From positions 1,736,001 through 1,800,000 of the forward strand of contig JAGYXB010000557.1 of assembly GCA_022495005.1 (NCBI GenBank): 64,000 bases of DNA. Direction: 5' to 3'. Shown piece after piece: positions 12,725 through 24,427 of this stretch. Made by a program: the position numbers and the translations under genes. How positions within the stretch are numbered: position 1 is the first letter of the stretch; every line of letters begins with the position of its first letter. The notes beneath the pieces are model-generated. The model did not search any database, was not told the origin of the DNA, and worked only from the letters and a program-made list of their open reading frames with translations. The DNA is from Rhyacophila brunnea. Lineage: Eukaryota > Arthropoda > Insecta > Trichoptera > Rhyacophilidae.

Positions 12725-14210
12725 TAGCAAACGGACCATCTAAGTCTAGTCAATGGATAAACAATGCTTGAAACCTAGTATCTGAAATGCATCTGGCAGC
12801 GTACCTCAATTTGTAGTGCTCGAAATCGCTTGATAATTATCCGAAAATATTATCGTGAATGATTTTTTTGTTAAATGTACCTACTTATATAAATAAATAC
12901 ATTAAAGACTTTAACACTTCTAATATGCATATCTATTGACTATTGGGCGGATAAGTTTGACAATGCCGCAATCGAAAAATACTGTCAAGTATAATATTAT
13001 TCTTCAGTTAGTCACTGTCAGTCATAAGCAGTACATGGTTGGTTTATGATTGATCATTTAATTAGTTAAGTAATTTAGAAATATCATAAAAAATATTCAA
13101 AGACTGTTATTGAAAATACAAAATAAATGTATTTAACGATTGTCTTAATAATTTACGAACTGAAACTCAATTTTAATTATTCGATTAAACGGAGCGATAT
13201 TCTCAAGAATTTTATTAACCTTTTCTGACCCATTTCTAGACCTGTCATTGTATCTGTATTTCTTGGACGGCCAAGGCAAGGGAAACAGAGGAAGACTAAA
13301 TGTATCTATTTGTTGTGCTGAAGACATATGTTGAAAGTTGTATGCACAGTCAAATGAGTTAATCGTCAATGACATTCTAGACAGGCATCTAGCAGTTTGC
13401 TGGCCCCGGACTACTTTTGTTTGTCGGCACATAGTCCGATGACAATCTGTAAAAATTCTTAGTTATTAGTCAACTCAAAGGTAGGAGAAAACAAGGTAGA
13501 GAGCATGGAGTTTTCACTTACACCGGCCATGCTTGTCACTGAATGCTGAAAGGAGTGAAACCGTACCGTGGACAAACCTGCTAAAATAATTTTAACACAT
13601 TATCCTCAATAAGATCTCGATAAAAAATAAGCGTTTCTTTATAAACAATAGTTACGAAGAAAATATATTTGTTGAGAAATTCGGTAGGTATCGAGTACTC
13701 CACTGAATGCAGTTTTGCAATGGTGGCATAACTTTAATTACTCACTGACCGTAATGCACTTTGGTTGCATTATTACCCAGTTAGCTATTATCCTCCCCTC
13801 TGGGTACCTACTCAGTGTTCACAAACTTAATGTCAATGGGAATAATGAAATTAACTAATATCAAACTGTTTAAAAGAAAATGTAAGTTTTAAAATACTAT
13901 ATAAACTCAATAAAAATATTTTTACTTACATAATAAGTGTACCATGCTACTTGATATAGTAGTAAGATTTTTTTTACCAACATAAAGATATCCCGGAAAA
14001 AATGGAAAATAATCATAGTCTTTGGATGTGACAGTTATTTATTTTAAATGATTATTAACAATACTACAAAATTAAAGTAAAGAATCTACCCATATAATAT
14101 TGATCATTCTAATATTATATTACTATAAACAATATATTTTCGTCATCTGTCTAAAATAAATAAACTTCAACGTTGGTACGCTTCCCCAAGAAGTTCATTC
14201 AATTCAAGTT
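12725..14210. other. AT-rich stretch, one weak ORF
   Basis: A 95-codon ORF on the minus strand (13432-13145) is preceded on that strand by TTTTTACAG, which could be a splice acceptor. The peptide has no domain I recognise and composition gives no clear support. I leave it uncalled. Confidence 0.35.
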
Positions 14211-14217
14211 TGGTACT

Positions 14218-14290
14218 TGGATCCATAGCTTAATGGCCAGATCCCTGACCCAGTAAGTAAAAGACGAGTGTCTGGATCTCAATAATTTGT
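14218..14290 (+). mobile_element. Degenerate tRNA-like SINE head
   Basis: CATAGCTTAATGGCCAGATC resembles an A box and TGTCTGGATCTCAA, about 50 bp later, a weak B box. Length and order fit a tRNA-derived head, but divergence is high. Confidence 0.4.
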
Positions 14291-14439
14291 TCAAGATTTT
14301 ATCATCCATCGCAGTCCTAGCAGTGGTAATTGCATTAGGTACATATTAAGTGGTGCAGTTACTTATTACACCGCAATTACCAAACCTGACATGTTAGTGC
14401 ACTTCTACTTGTGTATAGTATTGGCGACCACCTTAACTA

Positions 14440-14793
14440 CTATCTACATGGCCCCCACATCCCAGGCTAAGATGTTTGGCGGGCCCCCTACCAATCGCTA
14501 AGGGTAAAAGCAGTACGCGGTATAATTAAGGTATATTTCTTAGCGATTTTCTGTAAGTATTTTTAATATGTATATCCATTAAAATACAGTTAAAAATTGC
14601 ATCGTACAACCAAATATTTTAAATTATTAATATCATTGTAGTAAAATAACTTTTTTTTACTGTTAGATCAAATTTGTGATCTATGTTTATCTCACTTATC
14701 TGGTCGACTCATCACGCCGGGCCCTTCCTGAGCCCGGGCCCCCAGGCTAGAGCCCTGTCAGCCCCCATTGTGGGGGGCATGACTATCTAGGTA
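14440..14793. mobile_element. GC-ended inverted-repeat element (unclassified, possibly hAT-related)
   Basis: TATCTACATGGCCCCCACA near 14442 recurs inverted at about 14768-14790 (TTGTGGGGGGCATGACTATC). The subterminal 60-90 bp on each side are very GC-rich (GGCGGGCCCCCTACC; GCCGGGCCC..GAGCCCGGGCCC), while the middle is AT-rich. Such a contrast is usual for small DNA transposons. The string CCAGGCTAGAGCCCTG ending at 14757 reads inverted as CAGGGCTCTAGCCTGG, a hAT-like terminus, so a nested element is possible. No target duplication was found. Confidence 0.5.
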
Positions 14794-14884
14794 CTACATT
14801 AATTTTGACACAAAGTATTCAATATTTTTTTTTAAATTTCGTAACATTTTATTAGATATATTTCTAGATCTAAACACACATTTA

Positions 14885-14990
14885 AAATCAACATATAAAT
14901 TGTGCCAGACTCGGGATTAGAACCGGAAACCCTTGACTTACCAAACGGATACGTTACCACATGGCCATCTCGGGAAGCAGGTACGAGCTT
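14885..14990 (-). mobile_element. tRNA-derived SINE head, minus strand
   Basis: The minus strand reads CGAGATGGCCATGTGGTAAC (A-box region), then CCGGTTCTAATCCCGAG (B-box region) and GTCTGGCAC. Spacing of about 45-50 bp between boxes fits a tRNA. The arrangement matches the + strand head at 53310-53385 (GATGGCCGCGCGGCTTAAGC ... GGTTCGAATCCTGGGTCTGG), so they are likely the same family (S2). Confidence 0.65.
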
Positions 14991-15640
14991 AGGTACTTAT
15001 AAAAAAATTAGAGACAGTGCCAGCCTTCCTCTACATTTCAGTTTTAGTGTAGTAGCGCTTTCTAATATTTTATAAAGAAAATGATAAAAAAATAATCCAT
15101 CAGCCTTTTATTATTAAAAAATATGGTTATCTACATAATATATTACAATACGTTTCCGGTTTGTCTTATGTGCGGCCATGTCAGTTCCCGGGGGAGGTAA
15201 AAATGTGGCTCGCGGGAGTCGGTCGAACGTGAACCACCATTATTCGTAGGCTAAGCTAAAACAATGGGAAAAAGCGGCTATGGTCGGAAACTATCATTGT
15301 TCGACCAAACATAATATCACAAAAATGGTTTGTTTTCTATTTCCACTGTAATATATCATGCCTTGAATATAAAAGTTACGTGATATTTTTTTTTGAAATA
15401 GACAATGTCACTAAAATAGTGGTCTTGTAAAGATACTGATGAATTTATTAGCTTCAAATATAATACACATACAAATGAATTATATTGAATCTACAGTAAG
15501 TAAGTAATTATATTGGTAAATGTTGGTAAAAATGAAAACCAGTAATCATTAATAAGTTTTTCAACTTTTCACTTTCACAACTAAATTAGTAAGTAGCTAC
15601 CTCATTTTCTTTATGTATAAATACATATGTAGGTATATAG

Positions 15641-16148
15641 CAAAAGCGAGGCGTGGAGGTAGTCTGCTAAGATTCGATATAAATGGTGCACACAAAATTT
15701 TGTCAGCCATACTTATTTATTTTCATTGAACTAAGAATATAATTTGTAAATGGTGCTGGTTAGTTTTTAAAATTTAATTAAACCCTGCCTAAACCGGTCC
15801 ATAATAGTTTAGGTATGCTCTGGGCAATCCGACAAAAACAGTTCACACTTTTTCAGCCATTACATAGTCATACATAGTTATCTATCTATTCTATCTATAA
15901 AATATTTAAAACTATGTATGGTTTAATGGCATAATTTTAAATATTTTATAGACAAACGAATATTTTTTGACTATTATTTTCTATGGCTTAGATTAAAGAT
16001 TGAACAGATTTTAATTTTAGGAACACTAACAAAAATCTACGTATTGTTGTGGTCTTAGTTCGATGAAAACAAATACGTTTGACTGACAAAGTTTAGTGTG
16101 CACTATTTATATCGGATCTTAACAGCCTACCTCCACCTGTTGCCAGTG
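15641..16148. mobile_element. hAT-type non-autonomous transposon with long TIRs
   Basis: The two ends are inverted repeats for about 65 bp (GTGGAGGTAGTCTGCTAAGA...TGGTGCACAC on the left; GTGTGCACTA...CAGCCTACCTCCAC on the right). The outer bases GCCAGTG / related copies ending CGCCACTG fit the CAGTGGC terminus of many hAT elements. The flanks GTATATAG (15633-15640) and GTATTTAG (16149-16156) match at 7 of 8 positions, consistent with the 8-bp duplication hAT transposases make. No transposase is present. A related copy lies at 32508-33059. Confidence 0.75.
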
Positions 16149-16260
16149 GTATTTAGATAGCTTCTAAAAGTCCCAAAAACAAACATGTTAGAAAATAACA
16201 CTAGATTTTGTGGAACAAGTGGAAATTTAATACATCTTTCGCTTGCCGAGCGAGTCCTTT
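16149..16260 (+). repeat. Flank shared with the paralogous copy at 33060-33155
   Basis: From GTAGCTTCTAAAAGTCCCAA through ACTAGATTTTGT and CATCTTTCGCTTGCCGAGCG both copies agree. Because this lies outside the 16148 terminus, the hAT MITE sits inside a larger repeat that was itself copied, or the true element is longer than its inverted repeats. Confidence 0.65.
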
Positions 16261-16679
16261 AATTATTTTTTTATAACGAACTTGAGTCGGTGTCTAAAAC
16301 ACTTTACCCGGTAAGCAATATAATGTATTAACTTGATTATTGTCAAAAGTTTGTAAGTCCCGAAATCATGTTATAAAGTAATAATTGCAATTTGAATGTT
16401 GACATAACCTTAAAATCATGCAAAAGTCAAATTTTTTGGTACCTACTTTATGTGAATGTTTTATATATCGGATGTCCTTGATTTTTTTCTAGCATAAGTA
16501 GGTACATTACATATAATCCGTTGTTACGCTAAATACTTAAATTATTGACTTTAGTACCAACTTTTGGCAGCAATCCCACTATGAGATGTTCACAAAATTG
16601 TCAACACTCTTTTATTGACTTTCTAAAAAAATGGTGCCTCGTTCTTAAATCTCTTATAATATATTCCAGGTTTAAATGA

Positions 16680-17104
16680 AATAATTACAAGATAAACAGA
16701 ACTTTTTATATACAACGTTTTTAAATTTTCTGTTGAATCATATAAACTTTACTTGACTAGCTTAAACGATCAAAAAAATGTACTTGATAGAAATACTGAA
16801 TAATGAAATGTCATTCCATATTGATGTCCATAGTAACATACGTATATATTACTAATAATTTAGTTGCTAGGACCCCCTAGCAAACAACAATGGTATCGAA
16901 ATAACTTTTCATACAAAAGAGAATTAACTAAAAATGAATCCAATTCTAGTTAAAGATGGTTAAAAGCAATAAAAAAATGCATTGGCATCGTGTTCTGATA
17001 AATTCTAAAAGTTTCAAATGTCTAGCTAGTCAGAGAGTAAAATCAATTGCAAGATTTGTACCGGACAAATAAGAATACGACCTAAGAAAAACGATGTAAA
17101 ATAA
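16680..17104 (+). repeat. Interspersed repeat R1, copy a
   Basis: This ~420-bp family starts ATAATTACAAGATAAA and contains TTTAAATTTTCTGTTGAATC, TAATTTAGTTGCTAGGACCC, GCATTGGCATCGTGTTCTGA and TTTCAAATGTCTAGCTAGTC, ending near CCTAAGAAAAACG. Other copies lie at 19613-19989 (+), 28951-30801 (+, interrupted) and 57341-57777 (-). The middle has a small inverted pair, GTTGCTAGG ... TTAGCAAC. No ORF or pol III boxes are visible. The class is unknown; a non-autonomous DNA transposon or a non-tRNA SINE are both possible. Confidence 0.8.
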
Positions 17105-19612
17105 TTAAAATTACTGAATGATCTGTAGTTATTAATTTTAAATTTTGTGACAATTATTGCCATTGGTTTTCGTAAATAAATATGTTCTTCTCTATTTTGT
17201 ATGCTTAATAATTGTTGATTGGTCGATTTTAACTGTTTAGGAAAACCAAAATTGTATATATTTCTTAGGTTGCGACTTAGAAAGCCAATAGAAAATGAAC
17301 CAAAATTTATGAAAATCTCGGTTTAAAACACTAAAGTTAGATGCAGACGGTATGTTATTTTCATTGAATAGCAAATTCAACATCAGCTACTGAAACGTTA
17401 GACGTGTTACATTACAAACTCTAAAACAGATAAACTACAAGCAAGTTCACGTTATTTGCAATCACTGAATAATGCATTGTCATAGATACGTCTGTCGATT
17501 AGGAATTTCAATACCGGTTAACGAATGAAGGAAAACCGGTTTTAATTTTATTCAGTATTAAAACCTTTCAAATCAATTTCGCTGATCTAAGCGTTTTTAA
17601 CTATGCTTGGATTTTAAAATTTATATCGTTTAATAATACGACTTTTATATTGCAGTAATTTCGTTATTTGATACATATTTAAGTAAGTGTGTATGAGATC
17701 AATTCGAAAATTATTAGTGTTACTTTTTGTATTTATGCTGGAACCTACGACGTCAGTTTTCTTTCCCACTATTGAATTATCTACGTAATATATTTACGTG
17801 TAATTGGAAGATCTATTACAATTATTGGGCTAGTTTAAAGGCTCAAGAGCAGTAATTTTTTTGAGGATATTTGTGAGTTAATTTCTGCACTTTCTGAATG
17901 TGAATTAATGGTCTCCTTATGATAATAATAATATATGAAACTATCATAATATATAATATATTGTGGCTAATACAGATTAAAATTTCTCTAGAATTACGAA
18001 TCGACTGCAAACTGCAACCGATACGTAGTTAAAAAAAATATATAGTAATATAATATTACTGTAAGTGTAAACAGTTGGTAGGTTACTACGGAAATATAAT
18101 GTTCATCTGTAAATAATGCCTTTTTATAGTAATAATATATTTTATGTATTCATGAAACGTTGGATTACAGAACGAAACAAAATAGCGCATGTAGGTTCAT
18201 ATTTCAAACAAACTCTAGAGATTATTCATGCTTAGCTCCCAAGATAGGTATACTAAATTCTTAATTTTACATATATACGGTAAATACGTCGGCTCTTAAA
18301 AATTTTTTCAATTATTAAAAAAAACACATTTATGTGTAGGTATTATCTTACCTAAAACTTGTATTAAAAACACACAGGAGATCGGAAGTGTCGTGAAATA
18401 GTAAAATTCGGTAATTCACCATGGTATCTAGACTAACATCCGTAAACTTTTGTTACTTAAAACTGTTTATGAAGAACCAAAAGCTGAATTCAATTACAAA
18501 GATACTTAAACGATTTTACTTGTCAGGAACTGTGGTAACATACTTACACAAAGATTAAAAATGTAAATTGGCAAATTATACATATTCAACTCATAATAAC
18601 GCGTGCAACTCATATTGTGTCTCGGACGATTAAGCGCCGGGATAACTGGGCGCCACGCAATCGAATGGAATTGTTTGTGAATTATTGGTAGTTACTTTAA
18701 AAATTATTATTTATATTAGAAATATTATAGTATTATTTAATACTTTGTGAAAATTTAAATATGAACACATAAATAATGATTTAATTCTGCATATGTCTAA
18801 GTTTCTACTAGTTTCTACTTTCTATTTTTATATAAAGCCTCAGGCATAATAATTCTCAATTCACAATAAAAACATTATATTAAGACCAAAATGAATTACT
18901 ACTAATTAGTAGTAGATAGAAATTGATTTAACTCCTTCGTCTACTTTCTGTATAAAATCGTAACGCCTGGCTCCCAGTTGTCACATTCCCTTCATATTAT
19001 AGTAATTGAATTTAACAGTATTTTTTAGATGGAGTGCCATTTTACATTTACTTATTTTATTGGTTTCCTAATCTGAATTAAATACACTTTAAAAAAACGA
19101 CGCCCTGTCACTACTCTGATATAGGCTATAATATATGAAATGGTGATAATATCATTGTTAATTTAATCACATTATGTAAATAAAAGACAAACCATGTAGG
19201 TTCTTGATGCATTTTCTGGAAAAATACTATTTTCGGCTTTTAAAACTTTGAAAAAGAGATACTCACTAAAATATATACAATACCAAAAACCGAAAAACTA
19301 TCATTTTGTACCGGTATTAAAATCCCTGCAGTCGACATAAACATTAAACACTGCAGTGTAACTGTGATGCCTCACCGGAAGCACTTTCCTGTATAGGGTA
19401 TGTGCTAATTAGCTCAGCGATATTTACGCTACAGTGTATAAACTCCACTATAGATAAACACACGTTGGATCACTAATAATTTATAGCGATGGAATTTATT
19501 ACCGGATGTGATGGATATATTTACTGTCTAATTCATGAACGGTGTACATGAAATACTAATACACAATGCATCACAATACATTTATGCATTAGTGATGAAT
19601 AGTATATGTTAA
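17105..19612. other. AT-rich stretch, no gene recognised
   Basis: No gene or repeat family was recognised. The sequence is AT-rich with frequent stops in every frame. Confidence 0.45.
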
Positions 19613-19989
19613 TAATTACAAGATAAAACGAACTTTTTATGTACAACGTTTTTAAATTTTCTGTTGAATTATTATGATCAATATGCTCAAACTTCTACTT
19701 GATATGATACATAGTAACACACGTATATATTGATAATTTAGTTGCTAGGACCACCTCCTTAGCAACCAATAATAGTCTTTTACTTTTTACGGATTTTTCT
19801 GAAATAACTTTCCATAGAAAACAGAATTAACTGAAAATTCAATTGCATTGGCATCGTGTTCTGATATATTCTAAAAGTTTCAAATGTCTAGCTAGTCGGG
19901 AAGTTAGTTAAAAATCGATTGCAAGATTTGTACTGGACAAACAACCACCGGACAAACAAGAATACGAGCTAATAAAACGTTGTAAAATA
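19613..19989 (+). repeat. Interspersed repeat R1, copy b
   Basis: Same order of blocks as copy a, including GTTGCTAGGACCACCTCCTTAGCAAC (hairpin-capable), CTAGCTAGTCGGGAAGTTAG and ACTGGACAAACAACCACCGG. Relative to copies a and c it lacks about 30 bp before TTGCATTGGCATCG. Confidence 0.8.
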
Positions 19990-20177
19990 GGGTGACCGAT
20001 GTTATCCAAAAATAATGCACACTTTGACATTCATATTGACAGGAATTAAGTAGATAATAATAACATATGATAAATCATAATATATTATTATCAAATGAAG
20101 ACAATACGATTTTAGTTTTATTTAGTTTACATAGTACAATTTTGTAACATATCTCAACGTATCTACAATAACTTAAA

Positions 20178-20294
20178 GCCGTGTCCACATTGGCTACAAG
20201 TTGCTCGCAACCTCATTAAATTTCGAAAATAATTTTTGGTCAAAAAAATTTTGATAATTATGAAATTTAATGATGTTGCCAGTGTGGACACGGC
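20178..20294. mobile_element. Short palindromic MITE (GCCGTGTCCAC ends)
   Basis: The left end GCCGTGTCCACATTGGC and the right end GCCAGTGTGGACACGGC are inverted copies, and the match continues inward (CATTAAATTTC / GAAATTTAATGATG). The element is about 117 bp with no coding content. TAA occurs next to both ends, which would fit the 3-bp TWA duplication of PIF/Harbinger elements, but the exact boundary is one base ambiguous. Superfamily assignment is therefore tentative. Confidence 0.75.
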
Positions 20295-20794
20295 ATAACG
20301 CGCTTTCTCTCTTCATCATAATACACTATCGTTATTTCTATATGTACCTAGAATACTTGGTATGTTTAATATCCTGTGTGTGTCGGCATCCCTTGATCCA
20401 AGGTTTGGTTCAGACTGTTCGCTCACTGAGGTAAAAAATAAAACTTGTTGTGATCTGGTAAGCTCAATATTTTTTCAATCACTTATAACGTCTAGAAGCT
20501 GATTTCGTAAATTTTGAACTCTTTCGTTAGGTCGTCATCTTTCAGAGTTCAAGGGTTTGGAGGTATCAATAGGATGTACTAGTGGGAACGACATACGAAA
20601 TAAATGATATTTTTTAAACTTATTGATGATAATATAGATTAATGGATTTCAATTTTTTTTAAATAAATTTGTACATATAGAATATATGTATTTATTATTT
20701 AAAAAAATATATTTTGGTACCTACGTGTGTTTTGACAGAAAATATGACGTAGTTAGAACGACGCCGCATGAGAGAAAATTATGCAATAGGATTC

Positions 20795-20935
20795 ATGTAA
20801 GAGCAGTCAAAAATAATAATGATAACAATGGTCAAATTTACCTTATATGTAATTCGAGCGCACTAGAAGAAATAGCAATCTGCACAATTTTAAGATTAAG
20901 TTGTTCCATCATAATTATTGCCAATTTAAGTTTTG
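20795..20935 (+). repeat. Interspersed ~120-bp repeat, copy 2
   Basis: Same family as 4868-4985: AGCAGTC, CAAATTTACC, TGTAATTCG, AGCAATCTGCACAATTTTAA and GATTAAGTTGTTCCATCATA. It forms part of a chance 90-codon ORF (20686-20958) that I do not regard as a gene. Confidence 0.6.
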
Positions 20936-20969
20936 AAGTTTACTATGTTCAATCTTAAGAGGGTTAAAA

Positions 20970-21100
20970 TATTGATTTACTTTTCAGAGATGTAAACATG
21001 TATTTGAGTTCGAGTCCCACTCGGTACACCTTTTTTTCTAGAATTATTTGTATTTAATAATATGTTAGGTAGTATGTATATTTCTGATATTTTTCAAAAT
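20970..21100 (+). mobile_element. tRNA-derived SINE (S1-like), plus strand
   Basis: A clear B box, GAGTTCGAGTCCC, followed by CACTCGGTACACC, a T run and TCTAG, resembles the junction between head and tail in the S1 copies. The A-box half is degraded. Confidence 0.5.
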
Positions 21101-21254
21101 TATGTTATTTCTGTAATAAAAAAATCTAACTCTTTTAAAATCGTGTATAATATTCAATATATAAAAAATAATTATAAAATTATATTATTAAATAGTATAA
21201 CCAATGACATTAATATGGACGAATCATCTGGGAATAAAAATGACACTCACTTTT

Positions 21255-21450
21255 TTGTCCGGTCTGCCGAATGGCATAATCTGTTCTAACGCCATTACAA
21301 TAAAGGTGATATTGCTATAAATTCCCGATGCTTTTAGTCGGGTCTGCCGAACGATTCGGTTCGAACGGGTTCGCTCAAATGAACATTGACACTAGAAATA
21401 CTATTCTAACGCCATTACAATGAAGGTGATATTGCAATAAATTCCCGATG
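21255..21450 (+). repeat. Two-copy direct repeat
   Basis: The block GTCTGCCGAA ... CTAACGCCATTACAAT(A/G)AAGG ... GATATTGC.ATAAATTCCCGATGC occurs twice, starting at about 21258 and 21341. The second copy carries about 40 extra bp (GATTCGGTTCGAACGGGTTC...). The two CTAACGCC...GATGC blocks are nearly identical, so the duplication is recent relative to the surrounding decay. No array longer than two units is present. Confidence 0.8.
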
Positions 21451-22004
21451 CGTGATATCGCATAATGGAAATTGCGTGACGTTTACCTATACATGTGCGA
21501 ATGTCGCTGTGCGTGAATTTAATTGCTAGCTACTATATTGAGTGCGTTGTCCATTAATAATGTCATTGAGTATAACACAGTATAGTTTATTGTTGAGAGA
21601 TTTGTTATAGGAAGTAAGAATTGGTAAAAAAAATTAGGTCATAGTCCTTAGGCGCTTAGGTTACCTTACGCTTTACAACATTTGCGAACAAAAACCATAA
21701 GAAAACAGGGGTGCGTGTATGCTAGCGTCACGAATTGTACGTAAAATAATGGGTTCGGCAATATTAACTGAAAAGTTTGGTATCAAATAAGTTGGTATTG
21801 CTAAGCCTTCCTTCGCAGAATGTACATAAGTCACTTTTCTTTTACTAAAGAAAAAAAAATACTTAACGGAATACCACGGAAAGCTTTTTTTATACTTAAA
21901 TATATTGAATTCATTTTTTTCCAGTTTAAAATACTTAACTCTAATTTGTGTCAAATAAAAACCATTTTTTATGATACTTCTTTAATTTAATTATCGACGC
22001 TTGC
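21451..22004. other. Stretch without recognised gene
   Basis: A 93-codon minus-strand ORF (21954-21673) is present but shows no motif. Otherwise this is AT-rich DNA. Confidence 0.4.
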
Positions 22005-22405
22005 ATTATGGCGGTGCTGGTTTACGGTAGCGAATCATGGCACCTTACGAATGCTCAGGTTTGAAGGTATGACTTTATTTAGGAATAACGAGGAGATAAG
22101 AGAACGCACCAAGCAGCCTATCATCACGCTCTGAGTGAAGAGGTGACGTTGGACATGGCACGGCTTCGCGCTGCGAATGCCAGAAGCAAACTTCAAGCTG
22201 GCTTGCTGTTCTTCAATCCAACGGGATTTCGTCGTCTTGGAAGGCCGCTAAATACTATATAGAGTGTATACGGTGAGCTACGGGATGCTGGTTTGATCTG
22301 GAACGATGCAAAAAGACTGTAAGAGCAACAGGGATTCTTGGAAGCGCCTCGTATTATCCATATGCTCCAACTAAGGGGCGGATATGGCCGAAGAAGAAGA
22401 AGAAT
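22005..22405 (+). mobile_element. Decayed LINE 3' end (RTE/CR1-like tail ending in GAA repeats)
   Basis: In shifting frames the + strand reads MAVLVYGSESWHL, then after frameshifts MARLR and a basic LGRP-like segment, then LRDAGLIWNDAKRL and NRDSWKRLV. The frame ends MAEEEEE over (GAAGAAGAA). This order (Y-G-S-E-W-L motif after the reverse transcriptase, W-DRD-W segment, charged end) is that of non-LTR retrotransposon C-termini. Several frameshifts and stops show that it is dead. It is a different family from the copy at 34987. Confidence 0.8.
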
Positions 22406-22717
22406 TTAATTAATTATTTTTTTAGTTCAGACTTAATATTAGGAATGTATCACTTTTCATTGTAACTACTAAGAATTATTGTACGTATTCGAAAATATTG
22501 GTTGCCGAGCTGGGCAAGATATACCTACTTCAGAAGTAGGTATATATTTTCAATGAAGAATGCTATATTCATGAATCTTGTGAATGATTGTGTTAATAAA
22601 AAAAATACATAATTTCGAAAAGTCTCAGAATTATGTGTAATAAGATATTAACATTTTCAATAAATAATGCTACATTCTTCAATCTTCAATAAAATTAATT
22701 TAATCAATAAAATTATT

Positions 22718-22960
22718 ACTAAGCAATAGGACCTGGAGAGACTGGTAGTCTTGGGTAGCCTCCAGGGAAAGCGAAGCAGAGGAAGAGCGTCTGCGCGATG
22801 GAGCGACCAAGTGAAAGAGCTGACTGGGGGCACCATCCATTCTACCCTGAGAAAAGCGGAAGATCGAGAAGGATGGAAAGTCTTGGTCGCTCAAAGGATG
22901 GCGAAATTTAAATGTGGTCACGATCCTCAGCCATGAGTGCACGACCAAGAAGAGAGAAAG
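22718..22960 (+). mobile_element. LINE C-terminal fragment, plus strand
   Basis: The open frame at 22751-22936 ends at a TGA and reads GKRSRGRASARWSDQVKE, TGGTIHSTLRKAEDRE and WKVLVAQRMAKF. This is the familiar GRP.ARW-D ... DRE.W tail of insect LINEs. It is the same family as the inverted fragment at 10372-10537. The bases AGCAATAGGAC occur on both sides (about 22723-22733 and 22959-22969), a candidate target-site duplication of about 11 bp for a short insertion. Confidence 0.85.
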
Positions 22961-22984
22961 CAATAGGACATAATAACTAGGTAC

Positions 22985-23715
22985 ATTTGGAGCAATCTTG
23001 ATGCCAACTATGAATCAAATTAGTGATATTAGATCTATAGGGAGTTTAGTTATCGGATAATGTAATATGCAATGTTTGTAGGTGATTTTGGCATTGTTAT
23101 TATTTGCATAATATATTGTTGCATTACCCTGTTCGACAAAGAAATACGCTTCCTCGAATCCCAGTCAGTCATATGTTTTTATAACGTTTATAAATTATGT
23201 AGGTAAGTATTGTTAATGTTTTTTTATACATATGTAAATACATATTTTATTATGACTGGTTTGTTTTTATTTAAACAAATATATATTATTATTGTGCTTT
23301 ACATATTTTTATGCAGAAATATAACTTACTATTTATGATAATAAAAACTATAGGTAAATGAAATTGTTTTTCATTTTCACTCTCTATTATGTTAATCCAA
23401 TGTTTGTTCTAATATGTAGCCTATTTTAATGGGTACCTACGATTTAATATTCTTATGTTAATATTTAATTTTATTACACATGTCAAAAAATCTTGATAAT
23501 AAAATAATACTTGGTTTTATCCCATCGTATAATAACAATGGGGGACCAGATGAAAAATACGAAAGGTTCTATTAGGCGTCAAAGCTCAACATCATGCAAC
23601 ATGACAATTTTTCAATTAAAAAAATAACTGACAAGCAAAAAAGCCCCATACGTTCTAAGCAAAAGTTTTTTCATAATTATTTGAGCCATGCTACGATATT
23701 CCATCATTGCAGACA
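22985..23715. other. AT-rich stretch, no gene recognised
   Basis: No coding or repeat signal was recognised. Confidence 0.45.
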
Positions 23716-23719
23716 CACT

Positions 23720-24427
23720 TAGGGATTGCAATTTATACCGAATGAAAATACAAATACCGGTATTTCGATATTTTATATTGAATACGGGTATTGATACCGG
23801 TTTTCGTGAATTAGGATTGTAAAAAACCTACCAATAGATATAGATATAAAAATATCTTTAAAATAATAATATGTGACAGAAAAAATATCTCATTATGTAC
23901 ATATTATTAATATGTTAACCTTTAAAAATATGCAAACATTGGATATAGCAGAAATGCTGATGTTTAAAAATACTAGGAGTTGAACTATTAGTGTATAATT
24001 ATTACTTCATTATTAAATATTCGCCACTAGGGCTGAGGTTACTAATAATTATACAAACGAACAGTTTTAACCGCGAATTCAGACACATTTAAAAATACAC
24101 ATGACAACTTTTAAAATCCTGGCGAACTTTAAAAGTTATTGGCGAAAATATTTGGATAAATTTAAAATCAGGGAAGTAGGTACCTATAATGAAAATGTAT
24201 TTCGAAAATCTGCACATGTCATTGCTGGTAAATAAGGACGTTGAATTAAACCAGACATCACGTAACACGACAAAAAAATTACAGTCCTTTTAAACCTATG
24301 TTAATTAATAGATTTACACCCATTTTCAATACCGAATATATCGGTATTGTCTGATTTTTAAAGCCGGTATTTTGGTATCGAAAAATACTGGGATACCGGT
24401 TTTAAAATACAGGTATTGCAATCCCTA
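23720..24427 (+). mobile_element. hAT-type transposon, internally deleted (TAGGGATTGCAAT ends)
   Basis: The ends TAGGGATTGCAAT / ATTGCAATCCCTA are perfect inverted repeats, followed inward by GGTATT / ACCGGTA-rich subterminal sequence. The flanks GACACACT (23712-23719) and GTCACAGT (24428-24435) match at 6 of 8 positions, which fits an aged hAT target duplication. A short frame near 23948-23975 (AEMLMFKNT) aligns with the last residues of the longer copy at 61699-62987. It is non-autonomous at about 708 bp. Confidence 0.8.

Noticed and set aside
18370..18395. AGATCGGAAG resembling the start of a sequencing adapter
   Set aside because: Only about 10 bases agree and the continuation (TGTCGTGAAA) departs from the adapter. 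Chance match.
22700..22963. 87-codon minus ORF overlapping the LINE tail
   Set aside because: Antisense shadow of the + strand LINE C-terminus at 22751-22936.
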